Origin: Ignavibacteria bacterium | Lineage (GTDB): Bacteria; Bacteroidota; Ignavibacteria; Kapaibacteriales; UBA961 | DNA: 64,000 bases | Direction: 5' to 3' | NCBI GenBank assembly: GCA_947491315.1 | Contig: CANLII010000004.1 | Location: forward strand, 1 to 64,000 | The notes under the pieces: model-generated | The model's input: the letters and a program-made list of their open reading frames with translations, nothing else | Databases searched by the model: none | What the model was told of the DNA's origin: nothing | Shown here: positions 9,952 through 18,511 of the stretch, in pieces | Numbering within the stretch: the first letter of the stretch is position 1 | Layout of the letters: every line of letters begins with the position of its first letter | Made by a program: the position numbers and the translations under genes

Positions 9952-11088
9952 ATGGCATCGCAAAGACTTACCTTCATTGACATTTTGCGTGGAATTGCAT
10001 GTGTTTGGATGATTGAAACGCATGCTGTTAATGCATTCTTGAATGATGCTTTCACTGAGGGGATGCTCTACGGTGCATTGAAAATTAGTAATGGTTTTGT
10101 GGCCGTGATTTTTATTTTTTGCGCAGGAGCAGGTTTTAGACTAGCTCTGGAGTCGAAATTCCAAGATTATATCTCCTTTGGAACACCACTTCGGAACTAT
10201 ATCAGCCGTTTGCTTTTCATTTTGGGAATAGGGTATTCACTTCAAACGCCAATCTTTTCATTAGATTATTTGCTAGGTTCCTCACCTGAGGAATGGATGA
10301 GATTTTTGGATTCCAATGTACTCCAATTGATAGTAGTATCTTCATTTCTTGCATTGATTGGGCTATTTGTGACAAGATCTCTGAACAGAATGATCCTCTA
10401 TGCATGGCTTATGATGATCGGAGTATTTTGGCTTACGCCGATTATTTGGAGTTTTTCGAGTGAATCACTCATGCAAATCCCTGATTTCTTGAGGATATAT
10501 GTCTCAAGGCAGCCACCGGCATCATTCCCGCTTTTTCCATGGGTTGGGTATTATTTCGCGGGATATATCGCCACGCATTATTTTGTAGGTGCAAAAGACA
10601 GGAATCATGCTTCGAATATCTATCTCATTGTATCAATTGGACTTATGCTGTTTGTGTATGGCGTGAGCAGAACAGATTGGACATATTATTCGAGCGAACT
10701 GAATTGGTGGCTAGTTTCTCCCATGCATATGATGTTCAGGGTTTCAGGAGCAATGTTTCTCTTTGCTTTACTCTACAAACTGCAGGAAAAGCTCGCAGGA
10801 CCTATATCAAGAGCATTGATGGTGAATGGAAGGGAATCACTTATTGTCTATGTTGGTCAGGGCATCATTCTTTATGGAGCTGGCATGCAAGCAATCATAC
10901 GATCAATGTTCCCTGAAATCATCATGCCATGGCATATCGTTGTACTCACGATTTCTGTTATTGGGATCATGACCACATATGCATTTGTTTGGAATTCGTA
11001 TAAAAAGAGAATGCCGGTGCATGCCAAGTGGACTGTATATCTCAGCATGATCATTTATGTGCTGATTTTCGTACTAACCACGGCCTAA
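9952..11088 (+). CDS. HGSNAT/DUF1624-like membrane acyltransferase
   Basis: 378 residues, polytopic (about ten hydrophobic segments). It begins with RLTFIDILRGIACVWMIETHAV, the R-x-x-x-ID-x-LRG...H signature of the heparan-alpha-glucosaminide N-acetyltransferase catalytic family (DUF1624), and has FPLFPWVGYYFAGY in the middle, also typical of that family. Known relatives move an acetyl group across a membrane onto sugars; the acceptor here is unknown. The gene ends convergently with the asparaginase gene, overlapping by four bases. Confidence 0.75.
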   Translation: MASQRLTFIDILRGIACVWMIETHAVNAFLNDAFTEGMLYGALKISNGFVAVIFIFCAGAGFRLALESKFQDYISFGTPLRNYISRLLFILGIGYSLQTPIFSLDYLLGSSPEEWMRFLDSNVLQLIVVSSFLALIGLFVTRSLNRMILYAWLMMIGVFWLTPIIWSFSSESLMQIPDFLRIYVSRQPPASFPLFPWVGYYFAGYIATHYFVGAKDRNHASNIYLIVSIGLMLFVYGVSRTDWTYYSSELNWWLVSPMHMMFRVSGAMFLFALLYKLQEKLAGPISRALMVNGRESLIVYVGQGIILYGAGMQAIIRSMFPEIIMPWHIVVLTISVIGIMTTYAFVWNSYKKRMPVHAKWTVYLSMIIYVLIFVLTTA

Positions 11089-12077
11089 CTTAACCAAGAT
11101 TCAGGCTTTATAACTGTTCCATTCGGATGCTTTGCATCAGTCAATGAATAAGAAAACTCATTGTTTCGCATCCCAAAAGCACCTATTTCACCGTCTTTTC
11201 TCAGTGCAATGAATCCAATCTGAAGTTGTGGATGTGTTTTGGGGTGAATGTTCACAATTCTTTTGACCGCTTCCTTGCAGGCATCTTTGGGTTTCATGCC
11301 TTGCCTCATCAATTCCACGATCAAAAAACTTCCAACCACTCTGATGATTGCTTCGCCGACTCCCGTTGCTGTTGCTGCACCTATTTCATTATCAACAAAT
11401 AATCCCGGACCAATGAGTGGTGAATCACCGACTCTCCCCGGAAGTTTATAGGACAAACCGCTTGTCGTACAAGCGCCTGAGAGATTCCCACTTGAATCAA
11501 TAGCCAGCATGCCGATAGTATCATGATTTTCAGGACTAAGTGGAGGCGCTTTTTGGGATTTTTGCCAATTTCTCCACCGTTCAATCGCGTCATCGGTAAC
11601 AATGTTTTCTTTTGGAAATCCTTGAGAGATGGCGAAATCCAATGCTCCTGACCCAACCAACATCACATGAGGGGTTTTTTCCATAATTGCTCTCGCTACT
11701 GAAATTGGATGCATGATATGCTCCAAACCGGCCACTGAACCACACATGCCGCGATGATCCATAATGCATGCATCGAGGGTGAGACGGCCATCTCTGTCCA
11801 AGCTACCATTATATCCAACCGAAGTGACTTCGGGATCTGCCTCTGTTACTTTCACACCCTGCTCCACTGCATCAAGTGCTGTTGATCCATTTTGTAATAA
11901 TTCCCAGGCACGAGCATTTGCCGGAATACCAAATGGCCAAGTGGAAATCACTTTCATTGTGGAACCATCGGTGAATGGACTTGCGTTTTGTTCGAAAATC
12001 TTGGTCTTGAGTCCCGAAGTGGGAAGAGTCAATCCCAAAGCCAGGAGCATCCTTCGTGAAATTTTATCGGGCATCAT
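11085..12077 (-). CDS. N4-(beta-N-acetylglucosaminyl)-L-asparaginase (glycosylasparaginase)
   Basis: 330 residues, an Ntn-hydrolase of the isoaspartyl peptidase/glycosylasparaginase family. The autoproteolysis and nucleophile site HDTIG is present, with Thr187 expected to become the N-terminal nucleophile of the beta chain after self-cleavage. The downstream substrate motifs (GRVGDSPLIGPGLFVDN, then ATATGVGE) are the glycosylasparaginase rather than the plain asparaginase version. The N-terminus carries a twin-arginine-like signal (SRRMLLALGL), so the folded enzyme is probably exported by Tat, like the Elizabethkingia enzyme. It hydrolyses the bond between GlcNAc and Asn left by glycoprotein degradation. 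Either of two adjacent ATGs could be the start. Confidence 0.9.
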   Translation of the reverse strand: MMPDKISRRMLLALGLTLPTSGLKTKIFEQNASPFTDGSTMKVISTWPFGIPANARAWELLQNGSTALDAVEQGVKVTEADPEVTSVGYNGSLDRDGRLTLDACIMDHRGMCGSVAGLEHIMHPISVARAIMEKTPHVMLVGSGALDFAISQGFPKENIVTDDAIERWRNWQKSQKAPPLSPENHDTIGMLAIDSSGNLSGACTTSGLSYKLPGRVGDSPLIGPGLFVDNEIGAATATGVGEAIIRVVGSFLIVELMRQGMKPKDACKEAVKRIVNIHPKTHPQLQIGFIALRKDGEIGAFGMRNNEFSYSLTDAKHPNGTVIKPESWLS

Positions 12078-12090
12078 ATTGGACTCACAT

Positions 12091-12128
12091 AAAAATAGTG
12101 TCTATAAACTACGAAAATCACTATTTTT
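12091..12128. repeat. Inverted repeat between divergent genes (possible operator)
   Basis: Perfect 10-bp inverted repeat AAAAATAGTG (12091-12100) and CACTATTTTT (12119-12128) separated by 18 bases, centred between the divergent asparaginase and CADD-like genes. The right arm overlaps a TATTTTTG -7-like element. It lacks a T-run and is too far apart for a good terminator, so a regulator site or paired promoters is more likely. Confidence 0.5.
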
Positions 12129-12129
12129 G
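12122..12129 (+). promoter_or_regulatory. Candidate -7 element for the CADD-like gene
   Basis: TATTTTTG fits TAnnTTTG and lies 42 bases before ATG 12171 (15 before ATG 12144). It is embedded in the right arm of the inverted repeat. No clear -33 element. Confidence 0.4.
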
Positions 12130-12170
12130 CCCGACTAAAATTCATGCACCATTTTTCCCAGGATATAGTC

Positions 12171-12860
12171 ATGACTAATGAAGAATTTCTCGAAAAACTT
12201 GATGCCATCATTAATGAGCGTCACATGTTGCAGCATCCATTCTATCAGATGTGGAATACGGGTGATTTGACTATTCAAATGCTCCGCGAATATGCTCTTG
12301 AGTATTATCAGCAAGTGCATCATTTTCCAACATATGTGAGCGCAACTCATTCCAAGTGCGATGACATGGAAGTTCGCCAGATGTTGCTTGAAAACTTGAT
12401 TGAGGAAGAACATGGCCCGAATAATCACCCTGAACTCTGGCGTCGTTTTGGAGATGCCCTTGGTATTTCCAGAGACGAAATGATGTCTCGCAAGTATCTT
12501 CCCCACACAAAACAATCAGTGAAGATTTTAAAAGAGCTTGCCTGCAAAGAGAATGCTTCCGAGGGCTTGGCTGCTTTATATGCTTATGAATCTCAAATTC
12601 CTGAAATCTGTACAACAAAGATTGAAGGATTGAAGAATAGGTATAATCTTGACAATGAAGATGCTCTTGTGTTTTTCGAAGTGCATGAAGAAGCCGACAT
12701 TATTCACAGACAGGTCACACGCGATGCTCTCGTCCGTTTGTGTACAACTGTTGATCAAAAAATTCTTGCACTTGATGCAGCTCGTGAAGCCGCTGATGCA
12801 TTGAATCTTTTGCTTGATGGAGTCTATGAAACATATTGCGTGGATAAGCAAGCTGCTTAA
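12171..12860 (+). CDS. CADD-family diiron/heme-oxygenase-like protein, probable self-sacrificing pABA synthase
   Basis: 229 residues from ATG 12171, preferred over ATG 12144 because AGGA lies 7 bases upstream. It is an all-helical TenA/PqqC-like protein very close to Chlamydia CADD (CT610). By recall of that protein, with a constant offset of two residues, all metal ligands are kept: E79, H86, E140, H172, D176, H179. So are the tyrosine and lysine consumed or used in pABA formation (Tyr25 in HPFYQMW, Lys150 in TTKIEGL) and Tyr139 next to the metal site. CADD and Nitrosomonas NE1434 make para-aminobenzoate for folate by an oxygen-dependent, self-sacrificing reaction. The gene stands alone with its own terminator. 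Function is inferred from residue conservation. Confidence 0.85.
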   Translation: MTNEEFLEKLDAIINERHMLQHPFYQMWNTGDLTIQMLREYALEYYQQVHHFPTYVSATHSKCDDMEVRQMLLENLIEEEHGPNNHPELWRRFGDALGISRDEMMSRKYLPHTKQSVKILKELACKENASEGLAALYAYESQIPEICTTKIEGLKNRYNLDNEDALVFFEVHEEADIIHRQVTRDALVRLCTTVDQKILALDAAREAADALNLLLDGVYETYCVDKQAA

Positions 12861-12878
12861 TCCACAATGACTTCCGTC

Positions 12879-12916
12879 AAATCCGCTTGGATCTGTTGAA
12901 TCAAGCGGATTTTTAT
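12879..12916 (+). terminator. Rho-independent terminator after the CADD-like gene
   Basis: Perfect 11-bp stem AAATCCGCTTG / CAAGCGGATTT (12879-12889 and 12902-12912), 12-base loop, followed by TT-A-TTT. Located 19 bases after the stop. Confidence 0.85.
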
Positions 12917-13043
12917 TTGAGGACATAATCTGTGAATAACTTTTGCTTCATCCTCGAATGAACTTGCTTTGATGCGAATAGAAGGTTGGTCAAGTGTCGT
13001 CTCTTTCGTATTTTTAAAGCAGTTTTTAAGCGAGAATTTCCTT

Positions 13044-13934
13044 ATGTGCAGATTTGTCGCATATCTTGGGAGTGCGATTTTGGCGGAAGACCTGCTATTC
13101 AAGCCACGGTATTCGCTGATTTCTGCTCAGAGCATCAATGCAGGAGAGATGAGTACTCAAATCAATGGCGACGGTTTCGGTATTGGTTGGTATGCACCTG
13201 ATCTCGACCCTGAACCATGCGTGTTTCGTAGCATAAAGCCGGCATGGAGTGATCAAAATCTGAGGAATCTTTCAAAGAAAATTCTAGCCCCGTCTTTATT
13301 TGCACATATTCGAGCTGCTTCGCCTGGCATGCCTGTTGAGGAGTATAATTCTCACCCATTTACCTGCGGACACTTGATGTTCATGCATAATGGAATGATT
13401 GGTGGTTTCAAGGAAATCAGAAGGTCATTATTGAGAAAATTGAATGACACGGCTTATGATGCTATTTCCGGATCGACAGATTCAGAGCACTTATTTGGTT
13501 TGATTTTGAATCATGTTGAAAATCCGAAAGCAGCGATTACCTGTGAAGAAATGATGTATGCCACTGAAAAAGGATTGCATGATTTAAGTGAGATACTGGT
13601 AGAAGCTGAAGTGAAGCAACATTCCTATATCAATATTTGCCTAACGAATGGTAAAAGTTTGATAGCGGTTCGGTATACAACGAATCATAGTGTTCAACCT
13701 GCTTCCATGTATTATATGTATGGTAAGGAATATCATTGTCGAGGCGAGCATTGTGCAATGGAGCCGAGCAATGGAAAACCTTCTACAATTGTTGTTGCTT
13801 CAGAGCCATTCACATCTAAAAGATCTGAATGGATGAAAGTGGAGCGCAATTCGATTTTGACAGTTGATGAAGAAATGCGCATCAGTTTTCGCAATGTTGA
13901 TTTGCCAATTGAGCATGTCATATCCGAAGCATGA
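13044..13934 (+). CDS. Class II glutamine amidotransferase (EgtC/YafJ-like)
   Basis: 296 residues beginning MCRFVAYLG: the start at 13044 is fixed by Cys2, which becomes the N-terminal nucleophile of class II (Ntn) amidotransferases; the longer open frame upstream would bury it. Other landmarks are NGDGFGIGWY (about 39-48), the LFAHIRAAS segment and FMHNGMIGGF. Such stand-alone domains hydrolyse glutamine or gamma-glutamyl amides; EgtC acts in ergothioneine synthesis, but no egt genes are nearby, so the substrate is open. It lies about 40 bases before nuoL on the same strand. Confidence 0.85.
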   Translation: MCRFVAYLGSAILAEDLLFKPRYSLISAQSINAGEMSTQINGDGFGIGWYAPDLDPEPCVFRSIKPAWSDQNLRNLSKKILAPSLFAHIRAASPGMPVEEYNSHPFTCGHLMFMHNGMIGGFKEIRRSLLRKLNDTAYDAISGSTDSEHLFGLILNHVENPKAAITCEEMMYATEKGLHDLSEILVEAEVKQHSYINICLTNGKSLIAVRYTTNHSVQPASMYYMYGKEYHCRGEHCAMEPSNGKPSTIVVASEPFTSKRSEWMKVERNSILTVDEEMRISFRNVDLPIEHVISEA

Positions 13935-13977
13935 TGAATCTATTCACCTTTGACCACATTACTATTAAGTGTTTTAT

Positions 13978-15936
13978 ATGGCTGAGTTGATCTACCTCGT
14001 TCCTCTCCTTCCTCTTATTGGTTTTTTTATTATTGGTTTTTTTGGTAAAAAACTTCATAATGAAAAGCTTATTGGAGGTATTGCAAGTGCTGCCGTGGGT
14101 GGTGCATTTTTGGTTGCAGTGGGTATTTTTATGCAATTGCTTGGTGAGGCACCAGAAGCGCGTACACATATCATTCGATTATTTCCATGGATTCATACCG
14201 GCGCATTGTCGATTGACATTGCATATCAGGTAGATCAATTATCCATACTCTATACCCTCATCATCACTGGAATCGGTACGCTGATTCACATTTATTCCAT
14301 TGGATATATGCATGGTGACAAGAGTTTTCCGCGATTTTTTGCCTATTTGAATTTATTCGTGTTCATGATGCTCAATCTGGTACTTGCCAACAATTTTGTG
14401 TTGACATTTCTTGGTTGGGAAGGCGTGGGCTTATGTTCCTATCTCCTCATTGGTTTTTGGTATGATAGAACATTCGAAGGTTCTCACATTGTATGGACAG
14501 GCGATGCTGCAAAGAAAGCGTTTATTGTGAATCGAATTGGTGATTTTGGTGTATTGATCGCGATGTTCCTCATCTTCTGGAGATTTGGTTCATTGGATTA
14601 TGCAACTGTGAATACAATGGCTGCCACACAAGGCGTTGATGCTGGACTCATCACAGCAATCACATTATTGCTTTTCTTGGGTTGTACTGGTAAATCCGCA
14701 CAGATTCCACTTGGTGTATGGCTTCCGGATGCGATGGCGGGTCCAACACCCGTATCTGCATTGATTCATGCGGCAACGATGGTGACTGCCGGGATATTCT
14801 TAATTGCAAGAAATTCAACTCTTTTTGCTTTATCACATACAACCATGGCAGTGATTACCGGAGTTGGTATTACAACAGCATTGATTGCGGCAACTGTGGG
14901 TATTGTTCAAAATGACATTAAAAAAGTTTTGGCATATTCAACGGTAAGTCAGCTTGGCTTCATGTTCATAGCATTGGGAGTTGGAGCGTATACTGCAGCT
15001 GTATTCCATGTGATGACCCATGCCTTCTTCAAAGCATTGCTTTTCTTGGGCTCAGGTTCAGTGATTCATGGCATGCATGAAGAACAAGATATTCAAAAGA
15101 TGGGTGGTTTGAAGAAATACATGCCCCAAACGTATATTACCTTCTTGCTTGGTACGATTGCAATTGCGGGTATTTTTCCATTTGCAGGATTTTTCTCAAA
15201 GGATGAAATCTTGTGGTATGCATTCCTTAATGGAAGTCCGATTCTCTGGGGAGCAGGCGTACTTGCTGCTTTGTTCACTGCATTTTATATGTTCAGATTG
15301 CTCTATCTCACATTCCATGGGGAGGAGCGTTTTGATCATCATCATGTGCATCCTCATGAGTCTCCGGCAACAATGACTATTCCATTGTGGATTTTAGCAA
15401 TCCTTTCAGTCTTTGGTGGATTCCTCGGCATACCCAAAGCATTGTCATTTGGTGCGGATATTAATTTACTCGAGCATTGGTTGCATCCAATTTTCCACGA
15501 TGCGCATGAAATCCTTGCAAAGAGTCATGGCGAGCATGCACATTCACTTGAACTTGAATGGGGCTTAATGGCCGGTTCCTTGGGAATTGCAGTCATTGGC
15601 ATTCTTTTCGCAACTTCATTGTATAAGAAATCTTCTTCCAAGCCGGATGAACTTGCGGCAAAAAATAAAGGACTATATTCATTGCTTTGGAATAAATATT
15701 GGGTTGATGAAATATATCATGCAGTTATAGTTCGTCCTACATATACAATGTCACTCGAAGCTCTTTGGAAGATTTTCGACATAAAAGTAATCGATGGTAT
15801 TGTGAATGGTAGTGCTCGATCAATTGCTACATGGGCAGAATCAATCAGAAAAATTCAATCGGGCATTGCGCAGAATTATGCACTGCTCATGATGATTGGA
15901 ATTGTTGGTATCATAGCATGGATGGTTCTTGGATGA
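13978..15936 (+). CDS. nuoL: NADH-quinone oxidoreductase subunit L
   Basis: 652 residues, about 16 transmembrane helices, antiporter-like subunit of respiratory complex I. Visible landmarks: LGWEGVGLCSYLLIGFW (about 142-158), the LFLGCTGKSAQIPLGVWLPDAMAGPTPVSALIHAATMVTAG block with its key lysine and histidines, and the KDIKKVLAYSTVSQLG-type motif. The lateral helix region and last TM helix are present (NKYWVDEIYHAVIVRPTYTM). ATG 13978 is preferred over an in-frame GTG at 13969. First gene of the L-(DUF420)-M-(small ORF)-N cluster; its stop overlaps the next ATG (ATGATGA). Confidence 0.96.
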   Translation: MAELIYLVPLLPLIGFFIIGFFGKKLHNEKLIGGIASAAVGGAFLVAVGIFMQLLGEAPEARTHIIRLFPWIHTGALSIDIAYQVDQLSILYTLIITGIGTLIHIYSIGYMHGDKSFPRFFAYLNLFVFMMLNLVLANNFVLTFLGWEGVGLCSYLLIGFWYDRTFEGSHIVWTGDAAKKAFIVNRIGDFGVLIAMFLIFWRFGSLDYATVNTMAATQGVDAGLITAITLLLFLGCTGKSAQIPLGVWLPDAMAGPTPVSALIHAATMVTAGIFLIARNSTLFALSHTTMAVITGVGITTALIAATVGIVQNDIKKVLAYSTVSQLGFMFIALGVGAYTAAVFHVMTHAFFKALLFLGSGSVIHGMHEEQDIQKMGGLKKYMPQTYITFLLGTIAIAGIFPFAGFFSKDEILWYAFLNGSPILWGAGVLAALFTAFYMFRLLYLTFHGEERFDHHHVHPHESPATMTIPLWILAILSVFGGFLGIPKALSFGADINLLEHWLHPIFHDAHEILAKSHGEHAHSLELEWGLMAGSLGIAVIGILFATSLYKKSSSKPDELAAKNKGLYSLLWNKYWVDEIYHAVIVRPTYTMSLEALWKIFDIKVIDGIVNGSARSIATWAESIRKIQSGIAQNYALLMMIGIVGIIAWMVLG

Positions 15937-16517
15937 TGAAAACTTCTCAATCAAATGTAGTAGGCAGTGATAAGCTCAAATCGCTTAGTGAACGCACAAT
16001 GTCACTCCTTGTGTATTCAGTGTCAATCATCGTAGTATTGCTTGTTGCTTTCATGTTATATGTACCGCAAGCAATCTCGATTGACGGAATAAATGTCATG
16101 GTACTTCCCAAGTTAAACGCATTTATCAATTCGGCTTGCACGGTACTTCTTTCACTTGGGTATTATTTTATACGCAAAAAGAATATTGCCGCGCATCGCA
16201 TGATGATGATGAGTGCATTTGGTTTGTCTTTGCTGTTTTTATTGTCTTATGTGACTTATCATTCTTCTGCTCCTTCAACGACATTTGGGGGTGAGGGAAT
16301 CATACGATTGGTCTATTTCACGATTTTGATTACACACATAGTATTGGCTGCAGTCATTGTACCACTTGCATTGTTTACCCTGCTTCGAGCTTGGAGGTCG
16401 GAATTCTCATTGCACAAGAAAATTGCTCGTTGGACATTGCCTGTTTGGCTATATGTCACGATTACTGGTGTGATCGTATATCTCATGATTTCACCGTATT
16501 ATACGATGGGACAGTAA
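15933..16517 (+). CDS. DUF420 membrane protein (CtaM-like) inside the nuo cluster
   Basis: 194 residues with five hydrophobic segments and the DUF420 pattern: PKLNAFINSACTVLLSLGYYFIRKKNIAAHRMMMMSAF, then a TYHSSAPSTTFGG loop and a C-terminal HKKIARWTLPVWLYVTITGVIVYLM. DUF420 proteins (CtaM) assist assembly of heme-copper oxidases and are normally found with cytochrome oxidase genes. Here the gene overlaps the nuoL stop (ATGATGA) and precedes nuoM, so it is co-translated with complex I subunits. Histidines in helices could bind heme or copper; not provable from sequence. Confidence 0.82.
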   Translation: MMKTSQSNVVGSDKLKSLSERTMSLLVYSVSIIVVLLVAFMLYVPQAISIDGINVMVLPKLNAFINSACTVLLSLGYYFIRKKNIAAHRMMMMSAFGLSLLFLLSYVTYHSSAPSTTFGGEGIIRLVYFTILITHIVLAAVIVPLALFTLLRAWRSEFSLHKKIARWTLPVWLYVTITGVIVYLMISPYYTMGQ

Positions 16518-16592
16518 GCGCTGTCTTTCTCATTTAATTCATGTGCCTTTTGGCATTTATGTTCATCTTTTGTCAGTTCTACAGAGTAAAGC

Positions 16593-18185
16593 ATGCCACA
16601 TACTGATTCAGCAGGTTTGCTGTTATTGCCTTTGTTCTTGCCATTATTGGGATTTCTCTCAATACTTTTTATTGACAGAGAGCAAGAGAAGGCAATCAAA
16701 TATGTCACATTGATATTCTCGATGCTCACATTCTTTGCATCTCTTCCATTGTGGTTTATGTTCAATGATGGATTGGATGGTTTTCAATTTTATACGAATA
16801 TCTCTTGGATTCCATCGCTCGATGCAGGTTTCAGAACCGGTATTGACGGCATGTCATTATTGCTGGTCTTGCTTACGACATTCATCATGCCAATCAGCAT
16901 TCTTTCTTCTTTTGAATCAATAAAAAAGAAACATAAAGAGTATTATGCGATGCTGCTGCTGTTGGAATTTGGAATGCTTGGAGTGTTTGTTTCTCTTGAT
17001 ACCATGCTCTTTTATGTATTCTGGGAATTGATTCTCATACCGATGTATTTTTTGATTGGTATTTGGGGTGGGAAAGACAGAATATATGCTGCTGTGAAAT
17101 TCTTCCTTTATACTCTTGTTGGTTCATTATTGATGCTTATTGCGATCGTGTGGATGGGACTGTATGCAAAGTGGTTGCCAGGTGGACATTTCACAACTGA
17201 CTTCTTGATTTTGAAACAGCTTGCACCTGGAATTCCACTTGATATTCAAATCTGGTTATTCCTAGCTTTTGCATTGTCATTCTGTATCAAGGTTCCATTA
17301 TTTCCATTTCATACATGGCTTCCTGATGCTCACGTTCAAGCGCCAACTGCAGGTTCAGTGATTCTTGCCGGTGTATTGCTCAAGATGGGTACTTATGGTT
17401 TGATTAGATTCAATCTTGAATTATTCCCTCAGTCATTACATCTGTTTGCGCAGCCGCTTGCATGGTTATCCGTGATTGGCATCATCTATGGTGCGCTTGT
17501 AGCGATGGTTCAAACAGATATCAAAAAGCTTGTAGCATATTCATCTGTTAGCCACTTGGGTTTTGTTGTATTGGGTATTGTGTCCGTCACTCCCGAAGGT
17601 CTTCAAGGCGCAATCATCCAAATGGTGAATCATGGTTTGTCAACCGGTATGCTGTTCCTTTGTGTAGGCGTATTATATGAGCGTCGTCATACTCGTGAGA
17701 TTTCTGAATTTGGTGGAATAACCAAAGTGATGCCCAAATTTGCAGTGATGTTCACTATTGCAATGATGGCATCGGTTGGACTTCCCGGATTAAATGGCTT
17801 TATTGGTGAATACCTCACTCTGTTTGGATCTTTCCAATCCAAATTTTTGAATAATCCATGGTTTAGCATATTCAGTGCATCTGGTGTGATTTTCGCGGCT
17901 GTCTATCTATTGTGGATGTTCCAACGCGTGATGTTTGGAACCAATGACAATCCGAAGAATCATACATTGACAGATTTGACTAGAAGCGAATATTGGCAAT
18001 TGGTACCATTGGTAATTTTCATTGTGTGGATTGGAGTCTATCCAAAAACATTTCTCTCCCGCTCTGAGTTATATGCCCAAACATTGGTTGGATCCATTGA
18101 AAAAACTGTGTTCGGCACATCCGCATATCCAAAAATCAAAGCAATTGAAGTGGATGCATCTGCCGTAAAGAAAGCAGGGCATTGA
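16593..18185 (+). CDS. nuoM: NADH-quinone oxidoreductase subunit M
   Basis: 530 residues, about 14 transmembrane helices, second antiporter-like subunit of complex I. Landmarks: FRTGIDGMSLLLVLLTTF (about 84-101), FWELILIPMYFLIGIWGG with its conserved Glu, KVPLFPFHTWLPDAHVQAPTAGSVILAGVLLKMGTYG, and TDIKKLVAYSSVSHLG. It follows the DUF420 gene after 75 bases with no visible terminator. Confidence 0.96.
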   Translation: MPHTDSAGLLLLPLFLPLLGFLSILFIDREQEKAIKYVTLIFSMLTFFASLPLWFMFNDGLDGFQFYTNISWIPSLDAGFRTGIDGMSLLLVLLTTFIMPISILSSFESIKKKHKEYYAMLLLLEFGMLGVFVSLDTMLFYVFWELILIPMYFLIGIWGGKDRIYAAVKFFLYTLVGSLLMLIAIVWMGLYAKWLPGGHFTTDFLILKQLAPGIPLDIQIWLFLAFALSFCIKVPLFPFHTWLPDAHVQAPTAGSVILAGVLLKMGTYGLIRFNLELFPQSLHLFAQPLAWLSVIGIIYGALVAMVQTDIKKLVAYSSVSHLGFVVLGIVSVTPEGLQGAIIQMVNHGLSTGMLFLCVGVLYERRHTREISEFGGITKVMPKFAVMFTIAMMASVGLPGLNGFIGEYLTLFGSFQSKFLNNPWFSIFSASGVIFAAVYLLWMFQRVMFGTNDNPKNHTLTDLTRSEYWQLVPLVIFIVWIGVYPKTFLSRSELYAQTLVGSIEKTVFGTSAYPKIKAIEVDASAVKKAGH

Positions 18186-18209
18186 TTAGTATCATTGAGG
18201 AAATCTACG

Positions 18210-18470
18210 ATGGCGAATTTTTTAAAGAAGATTTTTGAAAAACCATATGATTGGAAGAAGAATGGGCATGACACCACCGATCAATGGAAATCAGTTCGAG
18301 TCGGTGATACTGTTGAGTTTGCCATGACAGTTACCGAAGAAGTATTATACAGCGTTGAAACATTGTATCCTGAGACTTCAGAAGCAACAATCAAGCGCAA
18401 AACAATGGATGACTCACAAGGTGAGACATATCGTGTCGGTTTGGTGATGCTTCGTCCAGTGAAAGCATAA
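18210..18470 (+). CDS. Small conserved-looking protein between nuoM and nuoN, unknown
   Basis: 86 residues from ATG 18210 (GAGGA 8-12 bases upstream), soluble, charged, with a basic N-terminal half (FLKKIFEKPYDWKKNG) and a beta-like second half (VRVGDTVEFAMTVTEEV). No transmembrane helix or metal motif. It sits 24 bases after nuoM and 41 bases before nuoN in a tight co-directional run, so it is very likely part of the complex I transcript. It is not one of the canonical Nuo subunits (NuoK and NuoJ are membrane proteins). Function unknown; an assembly factor or accessory subunit is a guess. Confidence 0.6.
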   Translation: MANFLKKIFEKPYDWKKNGHDTTDQWKSVRVGDTVEFAMTVTEEVLYSVETLYPETSEATIKRKTMDDSQGETYRVGLVMLRPVKA

Positions 18471-18511
18471 TCATCCAATCATTACAGAGAATATAACCAA
18501 GGAATAGAGGA

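Noticed and set aside
15831-15932. Upstream extension of the DUF420 gene into nuoL
   Set aside because: Would overlap nuoL by about 100 bases; ATG 15933 overlaps the nuoL stop in the usual ATGA manner.
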